DNA from: Cryptosporangium phraense | Lineage (GTDB): Bacteria > Actinomycetota > Actinomycetes > Mycobacteriales > Cryptosporangiaceae | NCBI RefSeq assembly: GCF_006912135.1 | Contig: NZ_VIRS01000001.1 | Coordinates: 372,001-436,000 of the forward strand | Direction of reading: 5' to 3' | DNA: 64,000 nt | Shown: positions 53,879-62,791 of the stretch, in pieces | How the letters are laid out: each line of letters starts with the position of its first letter | Position numbering within the stretch: position 1 is the first letter of the stretch | Notes under the pieces: model-generated | Database searches by the model: none | Seen by the model: only the letters and a program-made list of their open reading frames with translations | Told to the model about the DNA's origin: nothing | Made by a program: the position numbers and the translations under genes

Positions 53879-54268
53879 GCGGTAACGGCTCGGACTCGGC
53901 GGGGTCGACCGCGCCCACCGGCTCCTCCTCTCGACCCGCGCGCTACCGGCGGAACGACCAGGCGATCGCCCCCCGAAGCATGCAGATCACCGCGTAGGAC
54001 ACCTACCGCACGCTGTCAGCGGCGTCGATCCAGTCGCTCACCTGTCACGACTACAGCCGGCGCCGGTCGCGTCGATGAACCCACCGAACAAGCCGAGCGG
54101 CGCGGCAACCTCGCTACCCAGGCTGGACAGCACCGTCTCCCAAGCCCGGCGAACAGTTACGGGCACTCCATTGCCCGGTTGCCCGGTTCGTTGACAGCCC
54201 GATTTCGCCATGTGACCGTGAGTTCTCCGGAAGAACCCGTCTCACCGTCGAGACCGGAGGCTGCCCCC

Positions 54269-55222
54269 ATGACCGACGTCCCGTCGATGGCCGACCTGCT
54301 CCGCGGAACACCGTCCAACTGGGGCCGGTGGGGCGACGACGACGAAGTCGGAGCGCTGAACTTCCTGACGCCCGCCGAGGTCATCCGGGGCGCGGCCGAG
54401 ATCCGCTCCGGCACCGTCTTCACGCTCCAGCGCCTGATCGGCGACCCGAAAGGCGACCCGGTCTGGCCCGGCCGCAAACCGGCCGTGAAGACGATGATCC
54501 TCGACGAGTCGAGCTGGGACACGAACAAAGCCCCCGCCTTCCCCGGCGGCCTGCACTACGCCGACGACAAGATCGACGCGTTCCTGCAGGGCTCGACGCA
54601 GTACGACGCGCTCGGACACGTCTGGTACGACGGCCAGATCTGGAACGGCTACGACGCCCGCAGCACGGTCGGCGGCCTCGACAAGGCGAGCGTCCAACCG
54701 ATCGCCGAGCGCGGGGTCGTCGGCCGGGGCGTCCTGCTCGACCTGGCCCGGTTCCGCGGCAAGGACAACCTCGACAAGGCCGAGACGTTCACCCATGAAG
54801 ACCTCGAAGCGTGCGCCCACAAACAAGGCCACACGATCGAACCCCACGACATCCTGGTCGTCCGCACCAACTTCCTGAAGCTGTTCTTCGAGCAGGGCCC
54901 GGCGTTCTACGACGGCTTCTGCGAGCCCGGCCTCACCTACTCCCCCGAGCTCGTGGAGTGGTTCCAGCAGAAGGAGATCCCGAACCTGGTCACCGACACG
55001 ATCGCCAACGAGGTCACGATCGACCCGGTCTCCGGCACCGCGTTGCCGCTGCACTGCTCGCTGATGCGCAACCTCGGCGTCACGCTGACCGAGATCTGCG
55101 ACCTCGAGGCCCTGGCCGCGAGCTGCGCCGAGGACCGGCAGTACACGTTCCTCTACGTGGCCGCGCCGCTGAAGGTCGCGAAAGCCAGCGGTTCGCCGGT
55201 CAACCCGGTCGCGATCAAATGA
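54269..55222 (+). CDS. Cyclase-family (KynB-like) metal hydrolase
   Basis: A 317-residue protein of the cyclase/kynurenine-formamidase superfamily, starting at the ATG at 54269 with GGAGG upstream. It is of the long subtype with GRWGDDDEVGALNFLTP near the start and STQYDALGHVWYDGQIWNG in place of the short HxGTHxD metal motif. C-terminal VTDTIANEVTID and LPLHCSLMRNLGV match that subtype. It overlaps the acyl-CoA ligase gene (ATGA), suggesting one pathway. Confidence 0.85.
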   Translation: MTDVPSMADLLRGTPSNWGRWGDDDEVGALNFLTPAEVIRGAAEIRSGTVFTLQRLIGDPKGDPVWPGRKPAVKTMILDESSWDTNKAPAFPGGLHYADDKIDAFLQGSTQYDALGHVWYDGQIWNGYDARSTVGGLDKASVQPIAERGVVGRGVLLDLARFRGKDNLDKAETFTHEDLEACAHKQGHTIEPHDILVVRTNFLKLFFEQGPAFYDGFCEPGLTYSPELVEWFQQKEIPNLVTDTIANEVTIDPVSGTALPLHCSLMRNLGVTLTEICDLEALAASCAEDRQYTFLYVAAPLKVAKASGSPVNPVAIK

Positions 55223-56877
55223 CGTCCTACGCCGAGCGGCCCTGGCTCGCGCGCTACGGCGTCGGCCGGCCGGCCGACATCACGCCCGAGTTCACGACGA
55301 TGCTCGATCTCTTCCGCGCCTCGGCGGCGCGCTCCCCCGACGTCGAGCTCATCCGGTATTTCGACGGCGTCCTGACGACGGCGGACGTCGACCGCGCGTC
55401 GGACGCCCTGGCGGTCGCGTTGCTCGAACGCGGATTCCGACGCGGGGACCGGCTGGCGCTCTACCTGCAGAACGACCCGGCGTTCGTGATCGGGCTGATC
55501 GCGGCCTGGAAGGCCGGCGGGAAGGCCGTCGCGATCAACCCGATGAACAAACACCGGGAACTCACCTACCTGCTCGAAGATTCCGGCGCAACCGCGCTGC
55601 TGTGCCTGGACGACCTGTACGCGGACGTCGCACGCCCGGTGATCGCCTCCGGGCAGACCGTCGTGCGGCTGGTGATCACCGCGTCGGCGCTGGACTTCCA
55701 GCAGCGGCTCGACCCGCGCCTGTTCGGCAGCGTGCTCAAACCGGTCGTCGAGGACGCCCTCGACCTCACCGACCTGCTCGATCGCCACGCCGGGCAGGTC
55801 CCGCCGCCCGTGCACCCGAACCCCGACGAGGTCGCGATCCTCACGTACACCTCGGGGACGACCGGCGTGCCCAAGGGCGCGATGAACACCCACCGGACGA
55901 TGGCGTTCAACTGCCAGACCTACCGCGACTGGATGGCGCTGACCGGCAACGACAGCGTCCTAGGCGTCGCTCCGCTGTTCCACATCACCGGGCTGGTCGG
56001 GCACGTCGGGCTGGCCCTGCTGCTCCCGTGTCCGCTGGTGCTCGCGCACCGCTTCCACCCCGCGGTGGTGCTCGACGCGATCCGCGAGCACCGGCCCACG
56101 TTCATGATCGGCGCGATCACCGTCTTCATCGCGCTCGCCGACGTTCCCGACGCCACCCCGGACGACTTCGCGTCGCTGAAAGTCGTCTACTCGGGCGGGG
56201 CGCCGATCGCGCCGGCGGTGCGCGACCGGATCAAGGCTCAGACCGGGCTGAACATCCACAACATCTACGGGCTCACCGAGACGAACTCCCCGTCGCACGG
56301 CGTGCCGCTGGGCGCCGACGCTCCGGTCGACCCGGCGTCCGGCGCGCTCTCGATCGGCGTACCGGTGTTCAACACGCTGGCCCGGATCGCCGGCGAGGAC
56401 GGCGAGGACGTCCCGGTCGGCGAGATCGGCGAGATCGCGATCACCGGGCCGCAGGTCGTGCCCGGCTACTGGAACAAGCCCGACGCGACGGCCGAGTCAC
56501 TGCCCGGCGGCGAGCTGTGCACCGGCGACGTCGGGTTCATGGACGCCGACGGCTGGTTCTACCTGGTCGACCGGAAGAAGGACATGATCAACGCGGCCGG
56601 CTACAAGGTGTGGCCGCGCGAGGTCGAGGACGTGCTCTACACCCACCCGGCGGTGCGGGAGGCGGCGGTGGTGGGGGTGCCGGATCCGTACCGGGGCGAG
56701 AACGTCGCCGCGTACGTCTCGCTGCTGCCGGGTGCCCGGGTGACGCCGGAGGAGCTGATCGCGTTCTGCCGCGCGAACATGGCCGCGTACAAGTACCCGC
56801 GCACGGTCACGCTGGTGGAGGATCTTCCCAAGACCACCACCGGGAAGATTCTCCGCCGCGAGCTGCGCGGACGTTAG
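55219..56877 (+). CDS. Acyl-CoA synthetase (AMP-dependent ligase)
   Basis: A 552-residue ANL-superfamily ligase. The P-loop is TYTSGTTGVPKGAM, the adenylation motif YGLTETNSPS, the hinge region TGDVGFMDADGWFYLVDRKKD and the catalytic lysine in TTTGKILRRELRG. It is coupled to the cyclase gene upstream, so it may activate that enzyme's carboxylic acid product. The TAG stop overlaps the stop of the convergent monooxygenase gene. Confidence 0.88.
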   Translation: MTSYAERPWLARYGVGRPADITPEFTTMLDLFRASAARSPDVELIRYFDGVLTTADVDRASDALAVALLERGFRRGDRLALYLQNDPAFVIGLIAAWKAGGKAVAINPMNKHRELTYLLEDSGATALLCLDDLYADVARPVIASGQTVVRLVITASALDFQQRLDPRLFGSVLKPVVEDALDLTDLLDRHAGQVPPPVHPNPDEVAILTYTSGTTGVPKGAMNTHRTMAFNCQTYRDWMALTGNDSVLGVAPLFHITGLVGHVGLALLLPCPLVLAHRFHPAVVLDAIREHRPTFMIGAITVFIALADVPDATPDDFASLKVVYSGGAPIAPAVRDRIKAQTGLNIHNIYGLTETNSPSHGVPLGADAPVDPASGALSIGVPVFNTLARIAGEDGEDVPVGEIGEIAITGPQVVPGYWNKPDATAESLPGGELCTGDVGFMDADGWFYLVDRKKDMINAAGYKVWPREVEDVLYTHPAVREAAVVGVPDPYRGENVAAYVSLLPGARVTPEELIAFCRANMAAYKYPRTVTLVEDLPKTTTGKILRRELRGR

Positions 56878-57197
56878 TCGACCGCGAACTCGCCCAGCGA
56901 CGACCACTCGGTGCCGTCCACCGTCGTGTTGACGATGCGCGGGGTGGCCGCCAGGTACTGGGGCAGCTCACGCTGAGCGGTCTTGAAGTGCTCGCCGGTC
57001 ACGTGGGCGACCCCGGCGTCCTGGTCGCGGAACGCCTCGACGATCACGTACTCGTTCGGGTCGTCCAGGCTGCGCGACCACTCGAACCAGAGGTTGCCCG
57101 GCTCGGCCCTGGTCGCCTCGGTGAACGCCTTGGAGAGCTCCGGCCAGGAGTCGGCGAACTCGGGCTTCACCGGGAACTTCGCGGTGATGAAGATCAA
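56874..57197 (-). CDS. Antibiotic-biosynthesis-monooxygenase (ABM)-type protein
   Basis: A 107-residue ferredoxin-like dimeric alpha/beta-barrel protein with the ABM pattern FPVKPEFADSWPELSKAFTEATRAEPGNLWFEWSRSLDDPNEYVIVEAF and a conserved His region HVTGEHFK. Such proteins act as cofactor-free monooxygenases or stress-type oxygen scavengers. It is the last gene of the ADH/DUF59/amidohydrolase operon, nine bases after the ADH gene. Confidence 0.8.
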   Translation of the reverse strand: MIFITAKFPVKPEFADSWPELSKAFTEATRAEPGNLWFEWSRSLDDPNEYVIVEAFRDQDAGVAHVTGEHFKTAQRELPQYLAATPRIVNTTVDGTEWSSLGEFAVD

Positions 57198-57205
57198 CGG
57201 TCCCC

Positions 57206-58231
57206 CTACGGAATCAGGATGGCTCGGCCTCGGACGCGACCGTTGTCGAGATCGTCGATCGCGTCCTGGAAGCGGTCAAGCGGGTACTTCGCCGTGTGCA
57301 ACGTAACCTTCCCGGCCGCGGCCAGCGCCATCAGCGCGGCCAGGTCGTTGTACGACCCGACCAGGTTGCCGATGATGTTGATCTCGCTGGAGATCAGGTC
57401 GATCGTCGGAACGTCGACGTTCTCGCCGTAGCCCACCACGTGGTAGTCCCCGGCCCGCCGGGTCATCCGCAGGCCCTCGGACGTGGACCCGCCCTCCCCG
57501 ACGAAGTCGATGACCTGCTCGGCGCCGTGCCCGCCGGTCAGCGTGAGTACTTCCTCGACGTGGTCGCCGCCGGCCACCACGCCGTGCTGAGCGCCGAGTT
57601 CCAGCGCGAGCTTGAGCGCGTCCGGGTTGCGGTCCACGACGATGATCTCGGCCGGCGACAGCGCGGCCATCACCTGGATGCCGATGTGCCCGAGGCCGCC
57701 GGCCCCGATGATCACGACCCGATCGCCGGCCCGCAGCCGGCGCGAGGACTTCGCCACCGCGTGGTACGCGGTCAGGCCGGCGTCGGCCAGCGCGGCCACG
57801 TCGGACGGCTCCAGCCGGTCGTCGATCTTGACGACGCTGCGCGCCGACGTCTTGAGGTACTCCGCGTACCCGCCGTCGGTGTCGATGCCCGGGAACGCCG
57901 AGTTCTCGCAGTGCACGTCGTCGCCGTCGCGGCAGGCCCGGCACAGCCCGCAGGTCACCAGCGGGTGCAGGATGACCTTGTCGCCCTCGGCGACGTTGGT
58001 GACCGCGCTGCCCACCGCGGCCACCCAGCCGGCGTTCTCGTGCCCGATCGTGTACGGCAGCCTGACCTGCGACTTCTCGGCCCACTGGCCTTCGAGGATG
58101 TGCAGGTCGGTCCGGCACACCCCGGCTCCGCCGATCTTCACGACGACGTCGTGGGGGCCGGTGATCTCCGGCTTGTCGACGTCCTCCAAGCGGAGGTTCT
58201 CGTGGTAACCGACGACTCGCACGGCTTTCAT
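57206..58231 (-). CDS. Zinc-dependent alcohol dehydrogenase
   Basis: A 341-residue MDR alcohol dehydrogenase. Catalytic zinc ligands include Cys38 in GVCRTDLH and His63/Glu64 in GHENAG. The structural zinc cysteines are in CGLCRACRDGDDVHC, and the NAD motif is GAGGLGHIGIQV. It is related to the NAD-dependent secondary-alcohol enzymes of propane and isopropanol oxidation. Its ATG overlaps the DUF59 gene stop by four bases. It is probably an enzymatic step of that operon. Confidence 0.87.
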   Translation of the reverse strand: MKAVRVVGYHENLRLEDVDKPEITGPHDVVVKIGGAGVCRTDLHILEGQWAEKSQVRLPYTIGHENAGWVAAVGSAVTNVAEGDKVILHPLVTCGLCRACRDGDDVHCENSAFPGIDTDGGYAEYLKTSARSVVKIDDRLEPSDVAALADAGLTAYHAVAKSSRRLRAGDRVVIIGAGGLGHIGIQVMAALSPAEIIVVDRNPDALKLALELGAQHGVVAGGDHVEEVLTLTGGHGAEQVIDFVGEGGSTSEGLRMTRRAGDYHVVGYGENVDVPTIDLISSEINIIGNLVGSYNDLAALMALAAAGKVTLHTAKYPLDRFQDAIDDLDNGRVRGRAILIP

Positions 58232-58944
58232 CGGGCGATCTCCTCTACGAGTGGCAGCAGTGGACGCTGGTCGCGCTCGGCACCGGGGTACCGCGTCGCC
58301 AGCAGACCCCGGCAGAAGTGGGCATTCCCGTCGACCGAGATGCGAACCGACCGGGCCCGTCGCAGGAACATCTCGGCGGCCTCGGGCGCCGGGCGGGTGC
58401 CGTCCGGCTCGACCAGCACCGGGGCGTCGTCGGCGAGGGAGAGGCCGAGCGCCGCCCGGCGGCGGCGGAGCGCCGCCGCCTCCGGACCGCGCAGGTCGCC
58501 CAGCGTCAGCGCCCACACGTCGGTGTCCGGCGCCACCCGGATCAGCACGGTGATCGCCCGTTCCATGGCGGCGACGTGTCCCTTGCGGACGAACGTGGCC
58601 CGCAACTCGTCCAAGGAGTCCTCGGCCTCGTGCCGGAACGTGCCCCGGTACCCGGCCCGGGCGGCCAGCCCCTGGTTGATGAGCTCGGAGTCGTGGTGAT
58701 CGTCGAGTTCGATCACGACCCGCTCCACGCCCGGCACCGACTCGACCGCTTCGTAGGCGTCCGAGGCCATCAGGAACGCGAAATTCGGCGCGCAGAACGA
58801 CGTCGGCAAACGCAGGTGCACCTCGACGGCGCTGCCGTCGACCGCGACCGACCGGACGAACCCGAGGTCGGTGATCGGTTCGTCCAGCTCCGGGTCGACG
58901 ACGGCGCTCAGCGCCGTCCGCACAGCGTCGGCGAGGCCCGTCAC
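58228..58944 (-). CDS. DUF59/MIP18-type iron-sulfur assembly protein
   Basis: A 238-residue protein from a GTG that overlaps the amidohydrolase stop. The N-terminal MIP18 domain (AVVDPELDEPITDLGFVRSV...LRLPTSFCAPNFAFLMASD) is clear and carries the conserved Cys. It is followed by an extra helical region of about 130 residues. In propane/acetone monooxygenase clusters a gene of this type accompanies the amidohydrolase and ADH genes, presumably aiding metal-centre assembly. Confidence 0.82.
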   Translation of the reverse strand: MTGLADAVRTALSAVVDPELDEPITDLGFVRSVAVDGSAVEVHLRLPTSFCAPNFAFLMASDAYEAVESVPGVERVVIELDDHHDSELINQGLAARAGYRGTFRHEAEDSLDELRATFVRKGHVAAMERAITVLIRVAPDTDVWALTLGDLRGPEAAALRRRRAALGLSLADDAPVLVEPDGTRPAPEAAEMFLRRARSVRISVDGNAHFCRGLLATRYPGAERDQRPLLPLVEEIAR

Positions 58945-59990
58945 GAGGCCGCGCCGGCCAGGTCGGCCGCGCCCGGCTCGCGCGGGCCGGTGGCGGTCTC
59001 GTCCGCCTCCGGGAGGCGGAGCTCCTTCGGGACGTCCAGGTCGTAGAGCCGCGCCGCGTTGAGGCCGAGCACCTTCTTCTTCTGCTCGATGGTCAGCGGG
59101 CCGTACTCGGTCATATCCGCCGGGATCTGGAAATCGACGTACCGCTCGACCAGCCACCTCGGCGTCCACAGGGCGTAGTCGCTGGAGAACAGGATCCGGT
59201 CCTCGCCGACCCAGTAGTTCAGCTCGCCGATGATCTGCGCGAAGTACCGCGGCCGGGTGTGGATGAACGGCATCGCGACGGCCAGGCCGGCGTACACGTT
59301 CGGCTCCTGGGTGGCGATCCAGCAGAAGTCCTCGAGCCGCGGCAGCCCGCAGTGCTCGACGATGAAGTTGAGGTCGGTGAAGTCGGTGGCGACGTGGTCG
59401 ATGTCGGCGACGTCGAACGCGTCCCGGTCCAGCGGCCGGATCGTCGGACCCTTGTGGACGTGGATGTTCGTGATGCCGAGCTCCTGGCAGAGCTCGAAGT
59501 ACCGGTAGGCCCACGGGTCGGTCAGCTTGTAGCCGCGGGACTCGCCCTGCCACTCGGCCGTGTACAGCTTCACGCCCTTGAGCCCGAAGCGGGCCGCGTC
59601 CTCGCGCAGTTGCTTGAGGCCGGTCTCCCCGAACCGCGGGTCGAAGCAGTGGTTGTACGTGAGCTTGCCCGGGTTGGCCTGGGTCAGCGCGAACGCCTCT
59701 TCGGTCTGCCCGAAGCCGTTGTTGTAGAACTCGCCGAGGAGCGCGGGCTGGAAGATCGCGTGGTCGGCGTACCCGATCTCGAAGACGTCGTGCATGAGCC
59801 GCTCGCCGCCCTGGTAGAGGTACTCCTCGTAGGGCCAGACCTCGGACTCCGGGGACAGGTTGCGGTGGTAGTCGTAGAAGCAGTCGATGAACTGCTTGCC
59901 GTGGATGTTGCGCTGGTTCTCCGCTCGCGCGTCCCAGAGCGCGATGTGCGCGTCGACGATGTAGTAGTTCTCGCCGTCCTTGCTGTACAT
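58941..59990 (-). CDS. Amidohydrolase-2 family protein, prm/mim-cluster type
   Basis: A 349-residue amidohydrolase (PF04909-like). Barrel motifs include IVDAHIALWD, GLKGVKLYTAEW, IHVHKGPTI, IVEHCGLP and LFSSDYALWTP. The first motif lacks one classical metal histidine (DAHIALWD), so it may be a maturation factor rather than a hydrolase. Genes of this type accompany binuclear-iron propane monooxygenases in mycobacteria and Gordonia. It starts at the ATG at 59990 and is the first gene of the four-gene operon divergent from the activator. Confidence 0.82.
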   Translation of the reverse strand: MYSKDGENYYIVDAHIALWDARAENQRNIHGKQFIDCFYDYHRNLSPESEVWPYEEYLYQGGERLMHDVFEIGYADHAIFQPALLGEFYNNGFGQTEEAFALTQANPGKLTYNHCFDPRFGETGLKQLREDAARFGLKGVKLYTAEWQGESRGYKLTDPWAYRYFELCQELGITNIHVHKGPTIRPLDRDAFDVADIDHVATDFTDLNFIVEHCGLPRLEDFCWIATQEPNVYAGLAVAMPFIHTRPRYFAQIIGELNYWVGEDRILFSSDYALWTPRWLVERYVDFQIPADMTEYGPLTIEQKKKVLGLNAARLYDLDVPKELRLPEADETATGPREPGAADLAGAAS

Positions 59991-60079
59991 GTCAGCCCTC
60001 CGAGCGGGTCGTGTGTCAGCGGTCACGCTCTTGACCGACGACGCTATGAACGGCGTACCGGACCTTCAAGGCGCCTGCT

Positions 60080-60094
60080 GTCTCACTTTGGGAC
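60080..60094. promoter_or_regulatory. Inverted repeat, candidate activator site
   Basis: GTCTCA-CTT-TGGGAC has arms matching at five of six positions. It lies midway in the 193-bp gap between the amidohydrolase operon and the GAF-Fis activator, about 90 bp from each start, a plausible upstream activating site. Confidence 0.35.
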
Positions 60095-60183
60095 GCTCGC
60101 TGACCTCGCCGAACAGGGCGCCGACGACGGGATCCCCACGTACGCTGGAACGCGGCGCAACGTAGGCGCTACGGAGGTGCCCC

Positions 60184-61572
60184 GTGGAAGGACGGCTGCG
60201 CGCATCGTGGCGTCGCAGCGAGCGCTACGGCGTGTCGCCCGACGAGGTCAGCCCGGTCTACACCGAGTCCGTCGACACCGGCTCCCTGCTCTACGACTGC
60301 GCGTTCGAGGTGCTGACCGGCCTGCAGTCGACGATCGCCAACGAGCCGGTCGGGCTGATGGTGGCCGACGCGAACGGGCTGGTGCTGGCCCGGCTGTGCA
60401 ACGACCCGTCGATCCTGCGGTCGCTCGACCGCGTCCACCTCGCGCCGGGCTTCTCCTACGCCGAGCGCAACGCCGGCACCAACGGCCTCGGGCTCTCGCT
60501 GGCCGACCGCGTGCCCACGCTGGTGCGCGCCGGCGAGCACTACTGCACCGAGTTACGCCGGTACACGTGCGCGGCGGTTCCGGTGGTGGATCCGGTCGGT
60601 GGCGACCTGGCCGGCAGCATCAACCTGACCACGTGGTCGGAGTCGTCGTCCGAGTTGCTGCTCGCGCTGGCTCAGGCCGCGGCCGGGGCCACGTCGGCGA
60701 TGATGCTGGTCCGGGCCACCGGCCGGATGGTCCGTCCGGCTCCGCGCGGCGAGGTCTTCTCGGTCACCGGCGGGGCGTCCGAGGGTGCTCCGTGCACGTC
60801 CGCCGGCTGGCGCACTGCTCATGCGGACGCTCTGGGAGCTCTCGCCGCCGGCCGGGTGACCGCCGTGGTCGGTGAGCCCGGCGTCGGGAAGGCCACGCTG
60901 GCGGCCCAGGCCCGCCGGTCGCTGGCGCCCCGCTCGAGGATCCTGCACGCGCGGGCGCCGGAGGCCGGTGACGTCCCGGCCTGGCTCGAGCTCTGGACGC
61001 CCGAGCTGCGCAAGCCCGACACGTTCATCATCGTGTCCGGGTTGCACACGCTGCCGGCCTGGGCCGCGGGCGAGCTGGCCCGCCTGTTCGCCGAGGCGCC
61101 CGCCCCGGTGCCGTTCGTGTTCACCACGCCCGACTTCACGTCGCTGCCGGACGAGCTCGCGCTGCTGGTCGACGCGCTGGTGGAGGTCCCGCCGCTGCGC
61201 ACCCGCCCGGACGACGTCCTGCCGCTGGCCCGGCACGTGGCCCGGTCGGCGCGACGTCGCGAGGTGACGTTCACCCCGCGGGCGGCGGCCGCGCTCACCG
61301 CGTACCACTGGCCCGGCAACGCGGCTCAGCTCCGGGAGATCGTCCGCGACGCGGTGATGCGCGCAACGGTCGTCGACCTGCAGCACCTGGGGCCGGAGAT
61401 ACTCGATCGGGGGTCGCGGCCGCTGACCCGGCTGGAGAAGCTCGAGCGGGACGAGATCGTGCGGTGTCTCGTGGAGCCGAATCAGACGATGACGCATGCG
61501 GCCGAGGAGCTCGGTATCGGTCGCGCCACGCTGTACCGGAAGATCGCCCACTACAAGATCGCGCTCCCCTGA
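60184..61572 (+). CDS. AcoR/MimR-like GAF-Fis transcriptional activator, no GAFTGA motif
   Basis: A 462-residue regulator from a GTG with GGAGG upstream. It has an N-terminal GAF-type sensor (about 40-180), a reduced AAA-like region with a weak Walker A (VVGEPGVGKATLAAQA), and a C-terminal Fis HTH (MTHAAEELGIGRATLYRKIAHYKI). The sigma-54-contacting GAFTGA loop is absent, as in actinobacterial members that work without sigma-54. It is divergent from the ADH/DUF59/amidohydrolase operon and almost surely controls it, sensing a small alcohol, ketone or similar compound. Confidence 0.85.
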   Translation: MEGRLRASWRRSERYGVSPDEVSPVYTESVDTGSLLYDCAFEVLTGLQSTIANEPVGLMVADANGLVLARLCNDPSILRSLDRVHLAPGFSYAERNAGTNGLGLSLADRVPTLVRAGEHYCTELRRYTCAAVPVVDPVGGDLAGSINLTTWSESSSELLLALAQAAAGATSAMMLVRATGRMVRPAPRGEVFSVTGGASEGAPCTSAGWRTAHADALGALAAGRVTAVVGEPGVGKATLAAQARRSLAPRSRILHARAPEAGDVPAWLELWTPELRKPDTFIIVSGLHTLPAWAAGELARLFAEAPAPVPFVFTTPDFTSLPDELALLVDALVEVPPLRTRPDDVLPLARHVARSARRREVTFTPRAAAALTAYHWPGNAAQLREIVRDAVMRATVVDLQHLGPEILDRGSRPLTRLEKLERDEIVRCLVEPNQTMTHAAEELGIGRATLYRKIAHYKIALP

Positions 61573-62353
61573 CCGCGAGCCCGATCCCGGCCGGCGGGCC
61601 GAAGTGGCGCCAGCTGTGGTGCCGGCTGTGGTGCCGGCGGCGACGCCGGGCGGTCGTCCGCCGCGTTCGCGGCGGGATCGGCCGAAGCGGATCGATTCCT
61701 CCGGGTCGCCGTCTCGGCCGCCCCGACGCGTGCCCGTGACCTGCGACTCGCCCCGGCCGGCCGGCCAGCCCCCGGCGTTTCACCGACGCCGACCTACTGA
61801 CCGCCACGACCGCTCAGGCCCGGCTCCGGTTCCCTCCGGACGACGCCGGCTGCGGCCGATCACCGGCCGCCGGCCCGGCACGTTCCCGCCCTGCCCCGGC
61901 ACCCCGGCTACCCCAAGCGCCTCCGCGCCGCCGGAGCTCGACGTACCCGTGTCCGGTTCCGGGGCACGGGCCTGCAGCTGGTCCGCACCCCGGCGGGGCC
62001 AACGCGAACCGCCCGACCGCTACGGGCCGTGGAGACCGCGTGAGGTCACGCGACGGGTCGATACCCACGATCCATCCGGGGTGCCCGTGGATCGGTAGGC
62101 CTCATCGGCCAGATCCTCGCTGATCTCCGGGACCAACGAATGGGTTCGCTGGCCGGCTTCAACCGGCCTCGAAGCGCTGGTCCGCGCGATCGACACCCGC
62201 AGGCGTCTGCGGGCGGTCCCCCGCATCCCAAAGCGGGCTCCGACCCTCTGAGGCAGGCGGCAGCCCGGCACCGACTTGCGCCGCCGGCCCGTCGCTGCAT
62301 ACAGTCTCGGCGGAACGGAACAGACCTGTTCCGTAAAAACGCAGGGAGACGAC
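61573..62353. other. 781-bp gap, no gene recognised
   Basis: GC-rich DNA without a convincing frame. A short direct repeat of CTGTGGTGCCGG occurs at 61614-61640. From about 62300 the sequence becomes promoter-like and contains the palindrome at 62315-62334. Confidence 0.6.
62315..62334. promoter_or_regulatory. Perfect 20-bp palindrome, TetR-type operator
   Basis: ACGGAACAGACCTGTTCCGT has perfect 9-base arms around two bases and ends 19 bp before the SnoaL-like gene. The next gene encodes a TetR regulator, so autoregulation of the two-gene unit is likely. Confidence 0.7.
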
Positions 62354-62785
62354 ATGGCGGACCACGGCACGATCGCACTCGCCCAGGCGTGGGCCGATCT
62401 CTGGAACGGGAACCTGAGCCAGACCCCGAAGATCATCGCCGAGAACTTCGTCTCGCACGCGGCCCCGCTGTTCGGCGGCGCCCCCGGCGACGCCGCCGGC
62501 CGGGAGTCGCTCGAGGCCTGGGTCGGCGGCGCCCACCAGGTCTTCTCCGGCCTGACGTTCGAGATCCAGGTCGGCCCGATCGCCGACGGCGACTTCGTCG
62601 TCGTCCGCTGGCTCGCCCGCGGCACCTACGCCGGAGCGCTGCCCGGCACGCCGGCCGAGCCGCGCGAGGTCTCGTTCTCCGGCACCGACATCCTGCGGCT
62701 CGAGGACGGCCTCATCGCCGAGTACTGGGCCAACGCCGACAGCCTGTGGGTCGCGCAGCAGATCGGCCTGGCCCCCGTAGGGTAG
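62354..62785 (+). CDS. SnoaL-like (NTF2-fold) protein
   Basis: A 143-residue NTF2-fold protein starting at the ATG at 62354 with GGGAG upstream. It resembles SnoaL-type ester cyclases: IALAQAWADLWNGNLSQTPKIIAENFVSHAAPLF, then FVVVRWLARGTYAG and DILRLEDGLIAEYWANAD. The function may be isomerase, cyclase or detoxifying hydrolase; no polyketide genes are near. It is six bases from the TetR gene, so the two form an operon behind a strong palindrome. Confidence 0.82.
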   Translation: MADHGTIALAQAWADLWNGNLSQTPKIIAENFVSHAAPLFGGAPGDAAGRESLEAWVGGAHQVFSGLTFEIQVGPIADGDFVVVRWLARGTYAGALPGTPAEPREVSFSGTDILRLEDGLIAEYWANADSLWVAQQIGLAPVG

Positions 62786-62791
62786 GTCGCC

